A DNA stretch of 64,000 nt from JAPOUP01 sp965203605 (GCA_965203605.1 OZ241902.1:930001-994000), one strand, 5' to 3'; shown: positions 1 through 9,278, counted from the stretch's first letter. Notes: generated by a model from the sequence alone, not told the origin. A program made the numbers and translations.

Positions 1-1
1 C

Positions 2-247
2 TGGCAATACCTGTTCAAGGAGCAGAGTGTCGTAATCTATCGGGTGTTGTGGGTTCTCGCCGCGTTGAGCTTCGCCAACGTCAAGGTTGACCTTGTCTGG
101 AACCTTTCCGATACCCTGAACGGCTTGATGGCGGTGCCCAACCTGATCGGACTGCTCCTGCTTGCCCCAGTGGTGTTCAGGGTTACGCGGGAGTACTTTG
201 AAAATGAAGGACGACCTATCGGAACCAGTTTGAAGGCATCGAGATAG
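2..247 (+). CDS. Sodium:alanine symporter family (AGCS), C-terminal part
   Basis: The reading frame is already open at base 2, so only the last 81 residues of the protein lie in the window. They match the end of AGCS-type sodium/amino-acid symporters: a hydrophobic helix, then the family-typical segment VWNLSDTLNGLMAVPNLIGL, a second hydrophobic stretch (LLLLAPVVF) and a short charged tail. Such carriers import alanine or glycine with sodium across the inner membrane. Substrate cannot be told from this fragment. A GC-rich hairpin follows 41 bases after the stop. Confidence 0.8.
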   Translation, partial: WQYLFKEQSVVIYRVLWVLAALSFANVKVDLVWNLSDTLNGLMAVPNLIGLLLLAPVVFRVTREYFENEGRPIGTSLKASR

Positions 248-288
248 TTCGCTGCCCGAACCTGAACGACCACGCAAATGAGAGTGGT

Positions 289-314
289 GTGCCCGCCGGG
301 ACTCCGGCGGGCAC
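289..314 (+). terminator. GC-rich hairpin after the symporter gene
   Basis: A perfect 11-bp inverted repeat (GTGCCCGCCGG / CCGGCGGGCAC) with a 4-base loop lies just downstream of the symporter stop. There is no T-tract after it on either strand, so an intrinsic terminator is only likely; it could also be an RNA-stabilising hairpin. Confidence 0.4.
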
Positions 315-462
315 CTGACCGTCTGCGGCCGACCGCCGCCTGTTGCCTGCTGAAAGCCGCGGATTCCGTCTGGGACGAGCAGATTGAGCGGACAGACGGC
401 GAAGAAAGGAATCCGTGTGACGCGAGGCATCCCACTCCTGCTTTTGGCAGTCGCCGTCAGGT

Positions 463-1650
463 TCAGTTTCCCAGCACCTTCATACCACGTTCAATACCTT
501 CGATCGTCATGGGAACCATACGGTCACGACCCAGGATTTCCTGGATCATTCGGATTGACTGTGTATGGCTCCATGCCCGTTCGGCGATTGGATTGATCCA
601 GAGAGTCGCTGGCCATTGGACGCGGGCACGTTCGAGCCAGACCTGTCCCGCTTCGGCGTTCCAGTGCTCGTTCGCTCCACCGGGGAAGGCGATTTCATAG
701 GGACTCATCGATGCGTCGCCGACAAAGATGCATTTGTAATCCTGTCCGAAGGTGCGCAGCACTTCCCAGGTTGGCGTCCGTTCGCTCCAGCGTCTGCGGT
801 TGTCCTGCCAGACGCTTTCGTAAAGACAGTTGTGATAATAGTAGTGACGTAGATGCTTGAACTCTGAGCGGGCCGCCGAGAACAGCTCCTCCACCATCCG
901 CACGTGAGGGTCCATCGAACCGCCGACGTCAAGAAACAGAAGCACCTTTACCGCGTTTCGTCGTTCGGGTCTGGTCTGAACATCGAGGTAGCCGTTCTCC
1001 GCGGTGGCCCTGATCGTTCCGGGTAGATCCAGTTCGTCAGCAGCTCCGTCACGGGCCCACCGGCGAAGCCGCTTCAGCGCGACCTTTATGTTGCGTGTTC
1101 CGATTTCGATCCTATCGTCCAGATCCCGGAATTCGCGACGGTCCCAGACCTTGACGGCTCGTTGATGGCGGCTTTCTTTCTGACCAATTCTTATGCCTTC
1201 CGGGTTATATCCATATGCGCCGAAAGGGCTGGTGCCTGCGGTACCGATCCACTTGCTTCCACCTTGGTGGCGGCCCTCCTGTTCGCGCAGCCGCTCCCGC
1301 AACGTCTCCATCAGTTTGTCGAACCCGCCCAAGGCCCTGACCTCAGCTTTCTCCGCTTCACTCAGGTGCCGCTCCGCCAGCTTCTCAAGCCAGTCTCCTG
1401 GTAAGTCGACCGCAGCCATCAGTGATTCGGTGGGAATCTGTTCCAGCCCCCTGAACGCCTCGCTGAACGCACGGTCAAATCGATCAAGGTTGCGTTCGTC
1501 CTTCACCAATGCCGCACGTGCCAGAAAATAGAAGCGCTCAACGTCAAATGTGACGATCCCCCTCCCAATGGCCTCCAGAAAGGTCAGATACTCGCGAAGA
1601 CTGACCGAAATTCCGGCCTTCCGGAGACTCTGAAAGAAGGGCAGGAACAT
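463..1650 (-). CDS. VWA domain protein, CoxE-like
   Basis: A 395-residue protein. The C-terminal half carries a von Willebrand A fold with a MIDAS metal site seen as DVGGS (LFLDVGGSMDPH); the N-terminal half is the helical region typical of CoxE-type proteins. Members act with a MoxR-type AAA ATPase as a chaperone-like pair that inserts metals or matures complexes. The partner ATPase is encoded upstream on the same strand (2281-3120). The ATG shares one base with the stop of the small gene before it (TGATG), which suggests translational coupling. The specific target of this pair is unknown. Confidence 0.85.
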   Translation of the reverse strand: MFLPFFQSLRKAGISVSLREYLTFLEAIGRGIVTFDVERFYFLARAALVKDERNLDRFDRAFSEAFRGLEQIPTESLMAAVDLPGDWLEKLAERHLSEAEKAEVRALGGFDKLMETLRERLREQEGRHQGGSKWIGTAGTSPFGAYGYNPEGIRIGQKESRHQRAVKVWDRREFRDLDDRIEIGTRNIKVALKRLRRWARDGAADELDLPGTIRATAENGYLDVQTRPERRNAVKVLLFLDVGGSMDPHVRMVEELFSAARSEFKHLRHYYYHNCLYESVWQDNRRRWSERTPTWEVLRTFGQDYKCIFVGDASMSPYEIAFPGGANEHWNAEAGQVWLERARVQWPATLWINPIAERAWSHTQSIRMIQEILGRDRMVPMTIEGIERGMKVLGN

Positions 1651-1817
1651 CAGCTATACGCACGCTCGATAACGATCGCCGCAAAAACAGCGAGCACTCC
1701 GAATGCCATCGCATATACGGCGGCATATTGTGCTATGTCCATTGCGTTTCCCTTTCGCCGCCTCGCTTGGATACCGCCGATAAGCGCCCCAACAGCAGCG
1801 GATGCCAGCACGATCAT
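1650..1817 (-). CDS. Small membrane protein between MoxR and CoxE-like genes
   Basis: A 55-residue reading frame starts with ATG at 1817 and ends in a TGA overlapping the next gene's ATG by one base. It has a short N-terminal hydrophobic helix with glycine/alanine (AAVGALIGG), a basic loop (QARRRKGN), the stretch DIAQYAAVYAMAFGV and a second hydrophobic helix ending in ERAYS. I recall similar two-helix small proteins in Rhodobacterales, sometimes labelled as apolipoprotein acyltransferase, a name its size does not support. Function is unknown. The stop/start overlap and membrane-protein-like composition argue that it is real. Confidence 0.65.
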   Translation of the reverse strand: MIVLASAAVGALIGGIQARRRKGNAMDIAQYAAVYAMAFGVLAVFAAIVIERAYS

Positions 1818-2280
1818 TAGTCAATCCTCTCCACTGCGGCGTTCGCCGGAAGTATGTCTTTGGATCGGTTTGCCATGACTGCACCTGCGGCAGGCGGTTC
1901 CAACCCGCTGTGTGCTGGATGCATATGAAATCCCGAGCAGCGTAGGCAGACATTCAGGACTTGTTTGGCGAATCACTTCTTGAATTGCGTTGCTGAATGG
2001 TGGTTGGATTTGGTTTGGACGAAGTCTGGTACTCTGTCTTCGGATCTCTCGCATGACCTGGAGAAAGACCATATCTGCGCACAAGGAACTGGCGAGGAAC
2101 CCCTTCCGTAAAAGGATGATTGAAGCAGCCATCATTCTAGAATCCTTCAATTTGACCAATCAAGTCGGCAGGCAAAGTTCGCAGGTCGACGTGATCTTTC
2201 GAATGCAACGCCCAATGGTCAGCCAAACGCGCCTCGACAGCCATGGTGGCCTGGAGTTGGAACTCCGCTCGGCGAAGTGA
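1818..2280. other. Stretch without a recognised gene
   Basis: About 460 bases between the MoxR gene and the small membrane-protein gene, all three read on the minus strand. A 96-codon plus-strand frame spans 1990-2280, but its composition looks incidental. I find no RNA gene or clear hairpin. Confidence 0.4.
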
Positions 2281-3120
2281 TTATCTGCCGCCGCGCGCCA
2301 TGAATGCCAGACGTTCGAACATGTGAAGGTCCTGCTCATTCTTCAGTAGTGCCCCATGCATCTTTGGCAGCGCACTCCTGCCGTCCAGTTTCAGATCTTC
2401 GGCGGATAGGTCCTCTGCCAGCAGAAGTTTCAGCCAGTCCAGGACTTCGGAAGTGGAAGGCTTCTTCTTCAGACCGGGAGTCTCACGCAACTCAAAGAAC
2501 TGCGAAAGCGCGGTCGCCAGCAATCGCTCCTTGATTCCGGGGTGATGCACCTCAACAATCTTTCTCATCGTCTCCATGTCTGGAAATCGGATGTAATGGA
2601 AAAAGCATCGGCGCAGGAACGCGTCGGGCAGTTCCTTTTCGTTGTTTGAAGTGATGATGACGACCGGTCGGTGCCTCGCTGCGACCGTCTCGCCTGTCTC
2701 ATGGACCTGGAATTCCATCCTATCCAGTTCCTGTAGCAGGTCGTTCGGGAACTCGATGTCGGCCTTGTCTATTTCGTCGATCAACAGAACGACCTTCTGC
2801 TTAGCGATAAACGCTTGCCATAGCTTGCCCGGCTTGATGTAGTTCGTCACGTCACGCACGCGTTCTTCGCCGATTTGGCTGTCACGGAGGCGTGACACGG
2901 CATCGTATTCGTAAAGCCCCTGCTGCGCCTTTGTCGTGGATTTGACGTGCCACTCGATGAGTTCAAGCCCAAGTGCCTCGGCGACCTGACGGGCGAGTTC
3001 GGTCTTGCCGGTACCCGGTTCCCCCTTGACCAACAGTGGACGCTCCAGGACGACCGAGGCGTTGACCGCAACGGTCAGATCGTCTGTTGCCACATAGGCT
3101 TTGGTGCCGGAGAATCTCAT
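2281..3120 (-). CDS. MoxR family AAA+ ATPase
   Basis: A 279-residue AAA+ protein. Walker A is GEPGTGKTE at about residues 37-45, Walker B is LLIDEIDKAD, and a sensor-1 asparagine appears in IITSNNEKELPDAFLRRC, which also carries an arginine-finger-type RR. This is the normal length for the short MoxR subfamily that partners CoxE-like VWA proteins. It heads a minus-strand set with the small membrane protein and the VWA protein, so it probably powers that module. The start fits the family N-terminus (RFSGTKAYVATDDL). Confidence 0.9.
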   Translation of the reverse strand: MRFSGTKAYVATDDLTVAVNASVVLERPLLVKGEPGTGKTELARQVAEALGLELIEWHVKSTTKAQQGLYEYDAVSRLRDSQIGEERVRDVTNYIKPGKLWQAFIAKQKVVLLIDEIDKADIEFPNDLLQELDRMEFQVHETGETVAARHRPVVIITSNNEKELPDAFLRRCFFHYIRFPDMETMRKIVEVHHPGIKERLLATALSQFFELRETPGLKKKPSTSEVLDWLKLLLAEDLSAEDLKLDGRSALPKMHGALLKNEQDLHMFERLAFMARGGR

Positions 3121-3305
3121 GGGCCTCTATCGGGATTGAATCGCCAGTATCCCGTTTCCCTAATGATCTGGAAACTACCTTGCAAGCCTGTGGTTTCCGA
3201 GCGTGACAAGGCAATTCGCTTACGTTAAGGCGTTCCAGCATCGAAGTGGCCTGATTCAGGTGGTTCGCAACATGGATTTGATCCGTCAAGCACGAGGGAG
3301 CTAAC

Positions 3306-3725
3306 ATGGCGGCAAGGGTTGTTCTGCCGAACGATTATCGACCTTCCGAAGACGAGAATTTCATGAACGAGCGACAGCTCGAGTATTTCCGACGTAAGCT
3401 CGTCGCGTGGAAAGACGAATTGCTGAGTGAGTCGAAACTCACGATCGAAGGACTTCAGGACAGTGCGCACAGTGTTCCCGACATGACTGATCGTGCCAGC
3501 GAGGAAACGGATCGTGCGCGGGAACTCCGGACCCGGGACCGCCAGCGTAAGCTGGTTGTGAAGATCGATGCAGCGCTGCGGCGGATTCAACAGGGTGACT
3601 ACGGCTATTGCGAGGTGACCGGTGATCCTATATCGCTCAGGAGACTTGACGCGCGTCCGATCGCGACAATGGGCTTGGCGGCGCAGGAGCGGCACGAGCG
3701 GCGCGAAAAGGTCCATCGCGGCTGA
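3306..3725 (+). CDS. dksA: RNA polymerase-binding protein DksA, alpha type
   Basis: A 139-residue protein with the DksA plan: N-terminal helices, a coiled coil containing the DMTDRASEETDRA acidic-tip region, and a C-terminal globular part (GDYGYCEVTGDPI, RLDARPIAT). DksA binds the RNA polymerase secondary channel and, with ppGpp, tunes rRNA and amino-acid promoters. Only the first of the four zinc-ligand cysteines of the E. coli protein is kept; the others are replaced, as I recall for alphaproteobacterial DksA. A GAGGGAG ribosome site lies just before the ATG. Confidence 0.9.
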   Translation: MAARVVLPNDYRPSEDENFMNERQLEYFRRKLVAWKDELLSESKLTIEGLQDSAHSVPDMTDRASEETDRARELRTRDRQRKLVVKIDAALRRIQQGDYGYCEVTGDPISLRRLDARPIATMGLAAQERHERREKVHRG

Positions 3726-3734
3726 GATGGCCTG

Positions 3735-4907
3735 TTGGCCCGGAATACGGATTTCAGTGCGTCAGTACGGCCGCGGCTAGCGTTCGGAACTGTGCTGAAG
3801 GGGCGGCAGGTTACGGTCATTGGCGCCGGTATAGCCGGTCTTTCCGTGGCGGTTGCGATGGCTCAGCACGGCGCGAAAGTGCGAGTCCTGGAACGATCTC
3901 CGAAGATTGCCGTGATTGGAGCGGGGGTGCAGATCTCACCAAACGGATTTGTGGTGCTGGATGCGCTTGGACTTGGTGCAGAGGCAAGACATGCTGGACT
4001 GGAGACGACTGCCATTGAACTCAAGGACTATCGTGCCGGTTGGCAGGTCCTGCGCATCGACTTGACCAAGCGGCGAAGCCGCATTCCATTTCTTCTGGTT
4101 CATCGAGCGCGTCTGATTGGACTGTTGGAAGAACTGGCGCGAAAGTCTGGTGTGGATGTCGCGTTTGGTGTGACCGCTGACCCTTCGAGCATCGATGGTT
4201 CGCTGGTACTCGGGGCCGACGGATTCAGGTCGAAGACCCGGAAGCATCTCAATGGACCGGAAGTGCCCTTGTTTACGGGTCAGGTTGCCTGGCGAGCGGT
4301 GGTGGCTGACAAAGCGGAACCTGAAGTGGATGTCTGGATGGGACCGGGGCGGCATCTGGTATCGTATGCGCTGGACGCAGGACTGCGGAACATCGTTGCG
4401 GTTGAGGAGCGCAGGCAATGGGCAGCTGAGGACTGGAATCAGGCTGACGACCCTGCCAACCTACGGGCGGCGTTCGCGAGTTTCGACCCCGTGGTCAGGC
4501 ACTGGCTCGCCCGCGTGGATGAAGTTCGGCTCTGGGGACTGTTCCGGCACGCAGTCGCCGAGCGCTGGCATGACGGGCGCCTTGCCCTATTGGGCGACGC
4601 AGCGCATCCGACGCTCCCGTTTCTGGCACAGGGAGCAAATCTTGCTCTTGAGGACGCGTGGGTCATGACCCGCTGCCTGGATCGCTTGCCGCAGAAAGAG
4701 GCTCTCGCGGAATACCAAAGGCGTCGCCGCGCACGAGCAGTTCGGGTCGTCGCGGCGGCAACGGCAAACGCGAGAAATTTCCACCTTCGCAATCCGTTGT
4801 TGAGGACCGTTGCCCATGCCACGCTCAGGGTTGCGGGGGCGACGATACCACAGGCAGCACTGAACCGGTTCGGATGGCTATATGACTTTGACGTCACGCG
4901 GGAGTGA
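3735..4907 (+). CDS. FAD-dependent monooxygenase (salicylate hydroxylase-like)
   Basis: A PHBH-fold flavoprotein of 390 residues at most. The FAD-binding GxGxxG is GAGIAG near residues 30-35, followed by an acidic strand end (VLER). The second FAD motif is seen as LLGDAAHPTLPFLAQGANLA, and the DG motif as VLGADGFRSKTR. The family hydroxylates aromatic or related substrates using NAD(P)H and oxygen; the substrate is unknown. The start is uncertain: a TTG at 3735 gives an extra 19 residues, whereas a GTG at 3792 begins just before the Rossmann strand. It follows dksA closely and converges on tpiA. Confidence 0.85.
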   Translation: MARNTDFSASVRPRLAFGTVLKGRQVTVIGAGIAGLSVAVAMAQHGAKVRVLERSPKIAVIGAGVQISPNGFVVLDALGLGAEARHAGLETTAIELKDYRAGWQVLRIDLTKRRSRIPFLLVHRARLIGLLEELARKSGVDVAFGVTADPSSIDGSLVLGADGFRSKTRKHLNGPEVPLFTGQVAWRAVVADKAEPEVDVWMGPGRHLVSYALDAGLRNIVAVEERRQWAAEDWNQADDPANLRAAFASFDPVVRHWLARVDEVRLWGLFRHAVAERWHDGRLALLGDAAHPTLPFLAQGANLALEDAWVMTRCLDRLPQKEALAEYQRRRRARAVRVVAAATANARNFHLRNPLLRTVAHATLRVAGATIPQAALNRFGWLYDFDVTRE

Positions 4908-4991
4908 CCGGCCCTGGCAGATCCCGATCCGGCAGACCCATTGAAGTTCGAATGAGGCCGAGGCTTCGAATCCAAGCTCTGTGCGAGATGT

Positions 4992-5744
4992 TCAGGACAC
5001 TGATTCAAGCGCCGCGATGATTCCACTGAAATCCGCAGGCTTCAGTGAAGCACCGCCCACAAGAGCGCCGTCGACATTGGCGACGGAAAAAATCTCTCCT
5101 GCGTTCGATGGGTTCACCGAGCCTCCATAGAGAAGCCGTATGCCATCAGCGTCCGTTCCAAACCGGCTTTGGAGCTGGGAGCGCATATAGCCATGTACTT
5201 CGGCAATCTGTTCCATGGACGGAATCCTGCCGGTGCCGATCGCCCAGACAGGCTCATAGGCTACAACAACAGACCCACCATTCGTCTCTTCTGGTAAGGA
5301 ACCGGAGAGTTGGGAGCCAATGATCTCAAGAGTTGCACCGCTTTCCCGCTGGTCCAGCGTCTCCCCTACGCAGATGACGGCGACGAGACCGGCGGAATTT
5401 GCGGTGGATGCCTTTGCCTGGATCAACGAATCGGATTCACCGTAGGCAGCCCGCCGTTCTGAATGCCCCAGAAGTACATATTCAGCACCCGCATCCGCCA
5501 ACATATACGCGGAGACCTCACCGGTGTGAGCCCCGTTGACGGCCGCATGGCAATCCTGTCCACCCAATGCGATGGCGCTTCCTGCAGACAGTCTATGCAT
5601 CGGTTCCAGCAATGTTGCGGGAGGGCATATCAATATATCGCAGGCATGGCTTGAGTGATTTTCGATTAGTTCATTCAGTTTATGAAGATCTTCAGATAAA
5701 CCATTCATCTTCCAATTTCCTGCGGCGAGTCGTCTTCGGTTCAT
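4992..5744 (-). CDS. tpiA: Triosephosphate isomerase
   Basis: A 250-residue TIM barrel, the usual length. All active-site signatures are present: NWKMNG (Lys), LLGHSERR (catalytic His), AYEPVWAIGTG (catalytic Glu) and LYGGSVNP (phosphate loop). It interconverts dihydroxyacetone phosphate and glyceraldehyde 3-phosphate in the cytoplasm. The frame is open further upstream, but ATG 5744 directly precedes the conserved N-terminus and has a GAGG ribosome site 5 bases ahead. An unusual G10 run lies about 70 bases upstream of the start. Confidence 0.95.
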   Translation of the reverse strand: MNRRRLAAGNWKMNGLSEDLHKLNELIENHSSHACDILICPPATLLEPMHRLSAGSAIALGGQDCHAAVNGAHTGEVSAYMLADAGAEYVLLGHSERRAAYGESDSLIQAKASTANSAGLVAVICVGETLDQRESGATLEIIGSQLSGSLPEETNGGSVVVAYEPVWAIGTGRIPSMEQIAEVHGYMRSQLQSRFGTDADGIRLLYGGSVNPSNAGEIFSVANVDGALVGGASLKPADFSGIIAALESVS

Positions 5745-5810
5745 ACTGTCCTCAAGAGTGCTGGATTGGGTTATCTGGTCCGATCCTGGCCAATCGCTGT
5801 CTGGTGTTGA

Positions 5811-5820
5811 GGGGGGGGGG
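5811..5820. repeat. G10 homopolymer upstream of tpiA
   Basis: Ten consecutive G on the plus strand (C10 in the tpiA sense) lie between the tpiA start and the end of the broken glutathione transferase gene. Such tracts slip during replication and are also prone to sequencing error. Confidence 0.9.
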
Positions 5821-5893
5821 TGGACAGAGATCGGTTCCCGCTTACAGTAATGCGCGGCGAGGGGGGTTTCCACAGCCTATTGGCGGCGTTGCT

Positions 5894-6534
5894 CTAATTT
5901 GCGTCCGGTTGTTCAGGTGGTGCAGCCTTTCGGAATGCGGTGATTTGGTCGAGTTCCTCGAATATCCGCTCAATTGTTGGATAGGGTGCGTGATCGATCT
6001 GGAAACGCCTGTTGTTCCAGACCTGCGAATAAAGGCAGATATCGGCGATTCCCGGTGATTGCCCGTGCAGAATCTTCCCGTTTTCGGGCTCTCCTCGAGA
6101 ATCCGCTCCAGGGGCTCAAACGTCGTTCTGACCCAATGGTGGAACCAATCCGCGTTGCTGTAACCATCCAGCCCAAGACTTTCCAGATGCCGAAGCACCC
6201 GCAGGTTGTTGAGCGGGTGGACTTCGCAGGCAATCATGCAGGCAAGTGCCCGAACCCTCGCTCGGCCTTTTGGGTCGTCGGGAAGAAGTGGCGGATACGG
6301 GTGCACTTCATCGAGATATTCAATGATCGGGAGCGACTGAGACAACACCGTGCCGTCCGCAAGTTCCAAGGCAGGCACGAGACCGGAAGGGTTCTTCCCC
6401 AGAAAGCCGGGATTGCGGTGTTCGTCCTTCAGTAGGGAATAGGACAGATATCGATAGTCGAGGTTTTTGAGGTTCAGGGCGACACGCAGCCGCGTCGATG
6501 TGGATGATCGGAAATAATTGTGCAGAATCAGCAT
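5894..6534 (-). pseudogene. Glutathione S-transferase (maleylacetoacetate isomerase-like), frameshifted
   Basis: The N-terminal thioredoxin-like domain is clear (FRSSTSTRLRVALNLK, NPSGLVPALEL, QSLPIIEYLDE), followed by helices with NNLRVLRHL. The frame is correct up to GRFC near base 6067. There one base is missing, and the proper C-terminus continues in another frame (GQSPGIADICLYSQVWNNRR to APPEQPDAN, stop at 5894-5896). Read in one piece it would be a normal 213-residue zeta/maleylacetoacetate isomerase-type GST. The uncorrected frame runs on to 5842 with unrelated residues. Either a recent pseudogene or an assembly error. Confidence 0.8.
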
Positions 6535-6659
6535 TGTCCATCCTCCAGATATTCAGCATCGTTACCTTCTGTCGAGATTGCAAGCGCACGTGCTTGCTAA
6601 CGCCCGGACTACGCGTCAGGATCGCCGGAGTCAGGAAATCACACGGAGGATCCGTGACA

Positions 6660-7346
6660 ATGCTTCGGTCCAGAATCAATGAACTTATCGCTGAATCAGA
6701 CGCCTTCATTCGTAGCCATGGCTTCAGCTTGCCGCCGTTCGCATATTGGTCTCCCGAGGAATTTCGGAGGCGCACCGCATCTGACAGCCAACTCATTCGG
6801 GACCATTTTCTGGGTTGGGACATTACGGACTTTGGGCAGGAACGTTTTGATGACCTGGGTCTGTTTCTGTTCACGGTCCGCAACGGGTCAAGTTCCAATG
6901 TCGTTCGTGGTAGGGGGATGCTCTATGCCGAGAAGCTCCTGATTTCGGCCGAGAACCAGATCACCCCGATGCATCGCCATAATCTGAAGACCGAAGACAT
7001 CATCAATCGTGGCGGTGGCACGCTGGTACTTGAGCTCTTCCGGGCCGATCCGGATGGTGGCATAGACGAATCCGCCGAAATCACTTTGCGCACGGACGGC
7101 TCACTCAGGAAGATTCAGGGTGGGGGTTTACTCAAGCTGGCCCCTGGTGAGAGTGTGACGCTTGAGCCGGACATCTGGCATTCATTCTGGGGAGAGGGTG
7201 GTCGGGTTCTGATTGGCGAAGTGTCAAACGTAAACGACGACCGCACCGACAATGTATTCCGCGAAGAGATCGGGCGGTTTTCGACCATTGAGGAGGACGT
7301 CGCTCCGACGCATCTCCTTGTTTCGGATTACGATGGTTCGTTGTGA
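6660..7346 (+). CDS. D-lyxose ketol-isomerase family protein
   Basis: A 228-residue cupin matching the D-lyxose/D-mannose isomerase family in length and motifs. Metal ligands are visible as H-x-H-x4-E in MHRHNLKTEDI and a later histidine in PDIWHSFWGE. The family converts D-lyxose to D-xylulose, and some members D-mannose to D-fructose. ATG 6660 is 6 bases after an ACGGAGGA ribosome site and preferred over GTG 6654. A xylulokinase gene lies about 6.5 kb downstream on the same strand, which would complete a D-lyxose to xylulose-5-phosphate route. Confidence 0.8.
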   Translation: MLRSRINELIAESDAFIRSHGFSLPPFAYWSPEEFRRRTASDSQLIRDHFLGWDITDFGQERFDDLGLFLFTVRNGSSSNVVRGRGMLYAEKLLISAENQITPMHRHNLKTEDIINRGGGTLVLELFRADPDGGIDESAEITLRTDGSLRKIQGGGLLKLAPGESVTLEPDIWHSFWGEGGRVLIGEVSNVNDDRTDNVFREEIGRFSTIEEDVAPTHLLVSDYDGSL

Positions 7347-7777
7347 CGGAACGTGGCCCCGACGCTCGAACAAACCGCAGTCAAAGCCAGCTCAGTTCTG
7401 GAGACGCCAACCCAGGTCGACCTGAGTGGGGATCCAATGTCTGAATGTTGTAGGTGGATCTATTCCGAGGGCAACAATCGATCCTCAGGAAGGAGCGATT
7501 TCAAGTTCTGTCCGTTCAGGCATTCCAGGTTCCTGGCTGACCTATGCGCAGGCGCTTGAGGAATGGGCGAGGTCTTCCGGCCTGATGCTAAGCCGCGGGT
7601 TCTCGGGTCACACTCGGCCAACAGTCGCCCCACGCCTGCCGATGGCCGACGAATGAAGTAACGCAAAGCGCAGATAGGTGGTCGAGTTATCTCATTCCGA
7701 TCAGGCTTTAAGTCGCCGTCAACAGCTTTAGCGGCTTCACTACGAAAAAAGGACGAACTGTCGCAGGAAATGATTTG
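7347..7777. other. Intergenic stretch, no gene recognised
   Basis: About 430 bases between the isomerase and the MmgE/PrpD gene. Short frames here have no family resemblance. It ends with a CAGGAA ribosome-site-like sequence before ATG 7778. Confidence 0.4.
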
Positions 7778-9091
7778 ATGGACCTTATATCCGCAATCAT
7801 AGAGCTGGCGCAGTGGCCGAATGGTGAATTGCCCAAACGTCAGATGAGCCTCGCTCGATTGTCGTTGTTGGACTGGATTGTGTGCGGGTTGGCCGGCACC
7901 AGAGAACCGGTGGCGGTCAAGCTGCGGGCGTTCGCCAGTGCAGAGGCCGGTACGCCGGTGGCTTCCTTGATCGGTGGTGACCTGGCACCCGCCCGCATGG
8001 CAGCGCTTGTCAATGGTGCAACCACACATGCCTTGGACTACGACGACACACATTTTGCCCACGTCGGTCACCTCTCGGTCGGCATATTCCCGGCGGCACT
8101 TGCTGCCGGCGAGGAGGCTGATGCGCAGGTACGTGACGTTATCGCATCGTTCCTGGTTGGGGCGGAAACAGCGATCCGAATCGGCTTGGCTTTGGGCCGT
8201 GACCATTACAGGCTTGGTTTTCACCAGACCGCGACGGCGGGCGCATTCGGTGCGACAGTTGCCGCGGGGAGGCTCTACGAACTCGACGCCGCCCAGATGC
8301 GTGCGGCCATCGGACTGTGCGCGACCCGTGCTTCTGGACTGAAGTCGCAGTTCGGTACAATGGGTAAACCCTATAATGCAGGCATTGCGGCTTCCAATGG
8401 GGTTGAATGCGCGATGCTGGCTCGCCTGAACCTCAGTTCTGCGGATGATGGACTGATGGGCGCGCAGGGATTTGTCGACACGCACACGCCAGACAACTGT
8501 CTTGGTGTCGTCCAGCCCCACTCGGCGGACAGCTTCCTCTTCGGGGACAACCGCTACAAGTTTCACGCCTGCTGCCATGGTACACATGCGATGATTGAGG
8601 CGCTCCTGAACGTCAGGGAGTCGCGCAGTCTGGGAATCGGGGATATTGCGGCTCTGGAACTGAAGACAAACCCGCGTTGGCTAAGTGTCTGCGACATTAA
8701 AACCCCCCGGACCGGCCTTGAGGTGAAGTTCAGTTACGGCTGGCTCGCGGGCATGGTCCTGCGCGGTGACGAAACAGGCGACCACCGAAAGTACCTGTCC
8801 TCACTTGCCACAGATCCTCAGCTTGCCGAGTTTTCGGAAAGGGTCGCGGTGATTGGAGATGACAGCCTGACGGACCTGCAGGCAGTCGTAGGTGTTTCGA
8901 TGGTTGATGGGACATCGGTTTCAATCGCCCACGATCTGGCAGACCCTGTGGCGGAAGAGGTGTTGGGTGCCAGGCTGCGTCACAAGGCGATTTGCGTTAT
9001 CGGGAAACAGGGTGAGGAGATTTGGGGCATGCTGCCACGGTTGCATTCGATGAGTGCCCGTGAGCTCGGTCTGCGATTGCGCCATGAGTAA
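7778..9091 (+). CDS. MmgE/PrpD family protein
   Basis: A 437-residue protein with the MmgE/PrpD plan: an all-helical N-terminal domain with the hallmark ATTHALDYDDTHFAHVGHLS and FLVGAETAIRIG, then KSQFGTMGKPYNAGIAASNG and KFHACCHGTHAMIEALL. The family includes 2-methylcitrate dehydratase and cis-aconitate decarboxylase, but most members act on unknown hydroxy acids or related compounds. No methylcitrate synthase lies nearby, so a methylcitrate role is not supported. Start at ATG 7778, just after an overlapping TTG. Confidence 0.85.
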   Translation: MDLISAIIELAQWPNGELPKRQMSLARLSLLDWIVCGLAGTREPVAVKLRAFASAEAGTPVASLIGGDLAPARMAALVNGATTHALDYDDTHFAHVGHLSVGIFPAALAAGEEADAQVRDVIASFLVGAETAIRIGLALGRDHYRLGFHQTATAGAFGATVAAGRLYELDAAQMRAAIGLCATRASGLKSQFGTMGKPYNAGIAASNGVECAMLARLNLSSADDGLMGAQGFVDTHTPDNCLGVVQPHSADSFLFGDNRYKFHACCHGTHAMIEALLNVRESRSLGIGDIAALELKTNPRWLSVCDIKTPRTGLEVKFSYGWLAGMVLRGDETGDHRKYLSSLATDPQLAEFSERVAVIGDDSLTDLQAVVGVSMVDGTSVSIAHDLADPVAEEVLGARLRHKAICVIGKQGEEIWGMLPRLHSMSARELGLRLRHE

Positions 9092-9278
9092 ACCGAGAAG
9101 AGCGGAGCGGCGGTCTGGAGTGCCCTCAGTTGAGCCAAAATCGAAGGGGTTCTGTCCGAGCGCAGGATCCTTCGCACGTAAAGCTCTCCCGGTTGGTCAG
9201 GATCTGCACGCACGGGAATCATTGCAAGTACTGGTCCGTGAAGACCAACGCCCGCAGGAATGATGCCGATCCCGATCC
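9092..9278. other. Spacer before the triplicated module
   Basis: No gene recognised. The sequence leads into the first copy of the tandem module. Confidence 0.35.

Noticed and set aside
1990..2280. A 96-codon plus-strand frame between the small gene and MoxR
   Set aside because: No ribosome site or recognisable domain; ends against the MoxR stop by chance.
4940..4985. A TTCGAATCC sequence resembling a tRNA T-loop
   Set aside because: No acceptor, D or anticodon arms can be folded around it.
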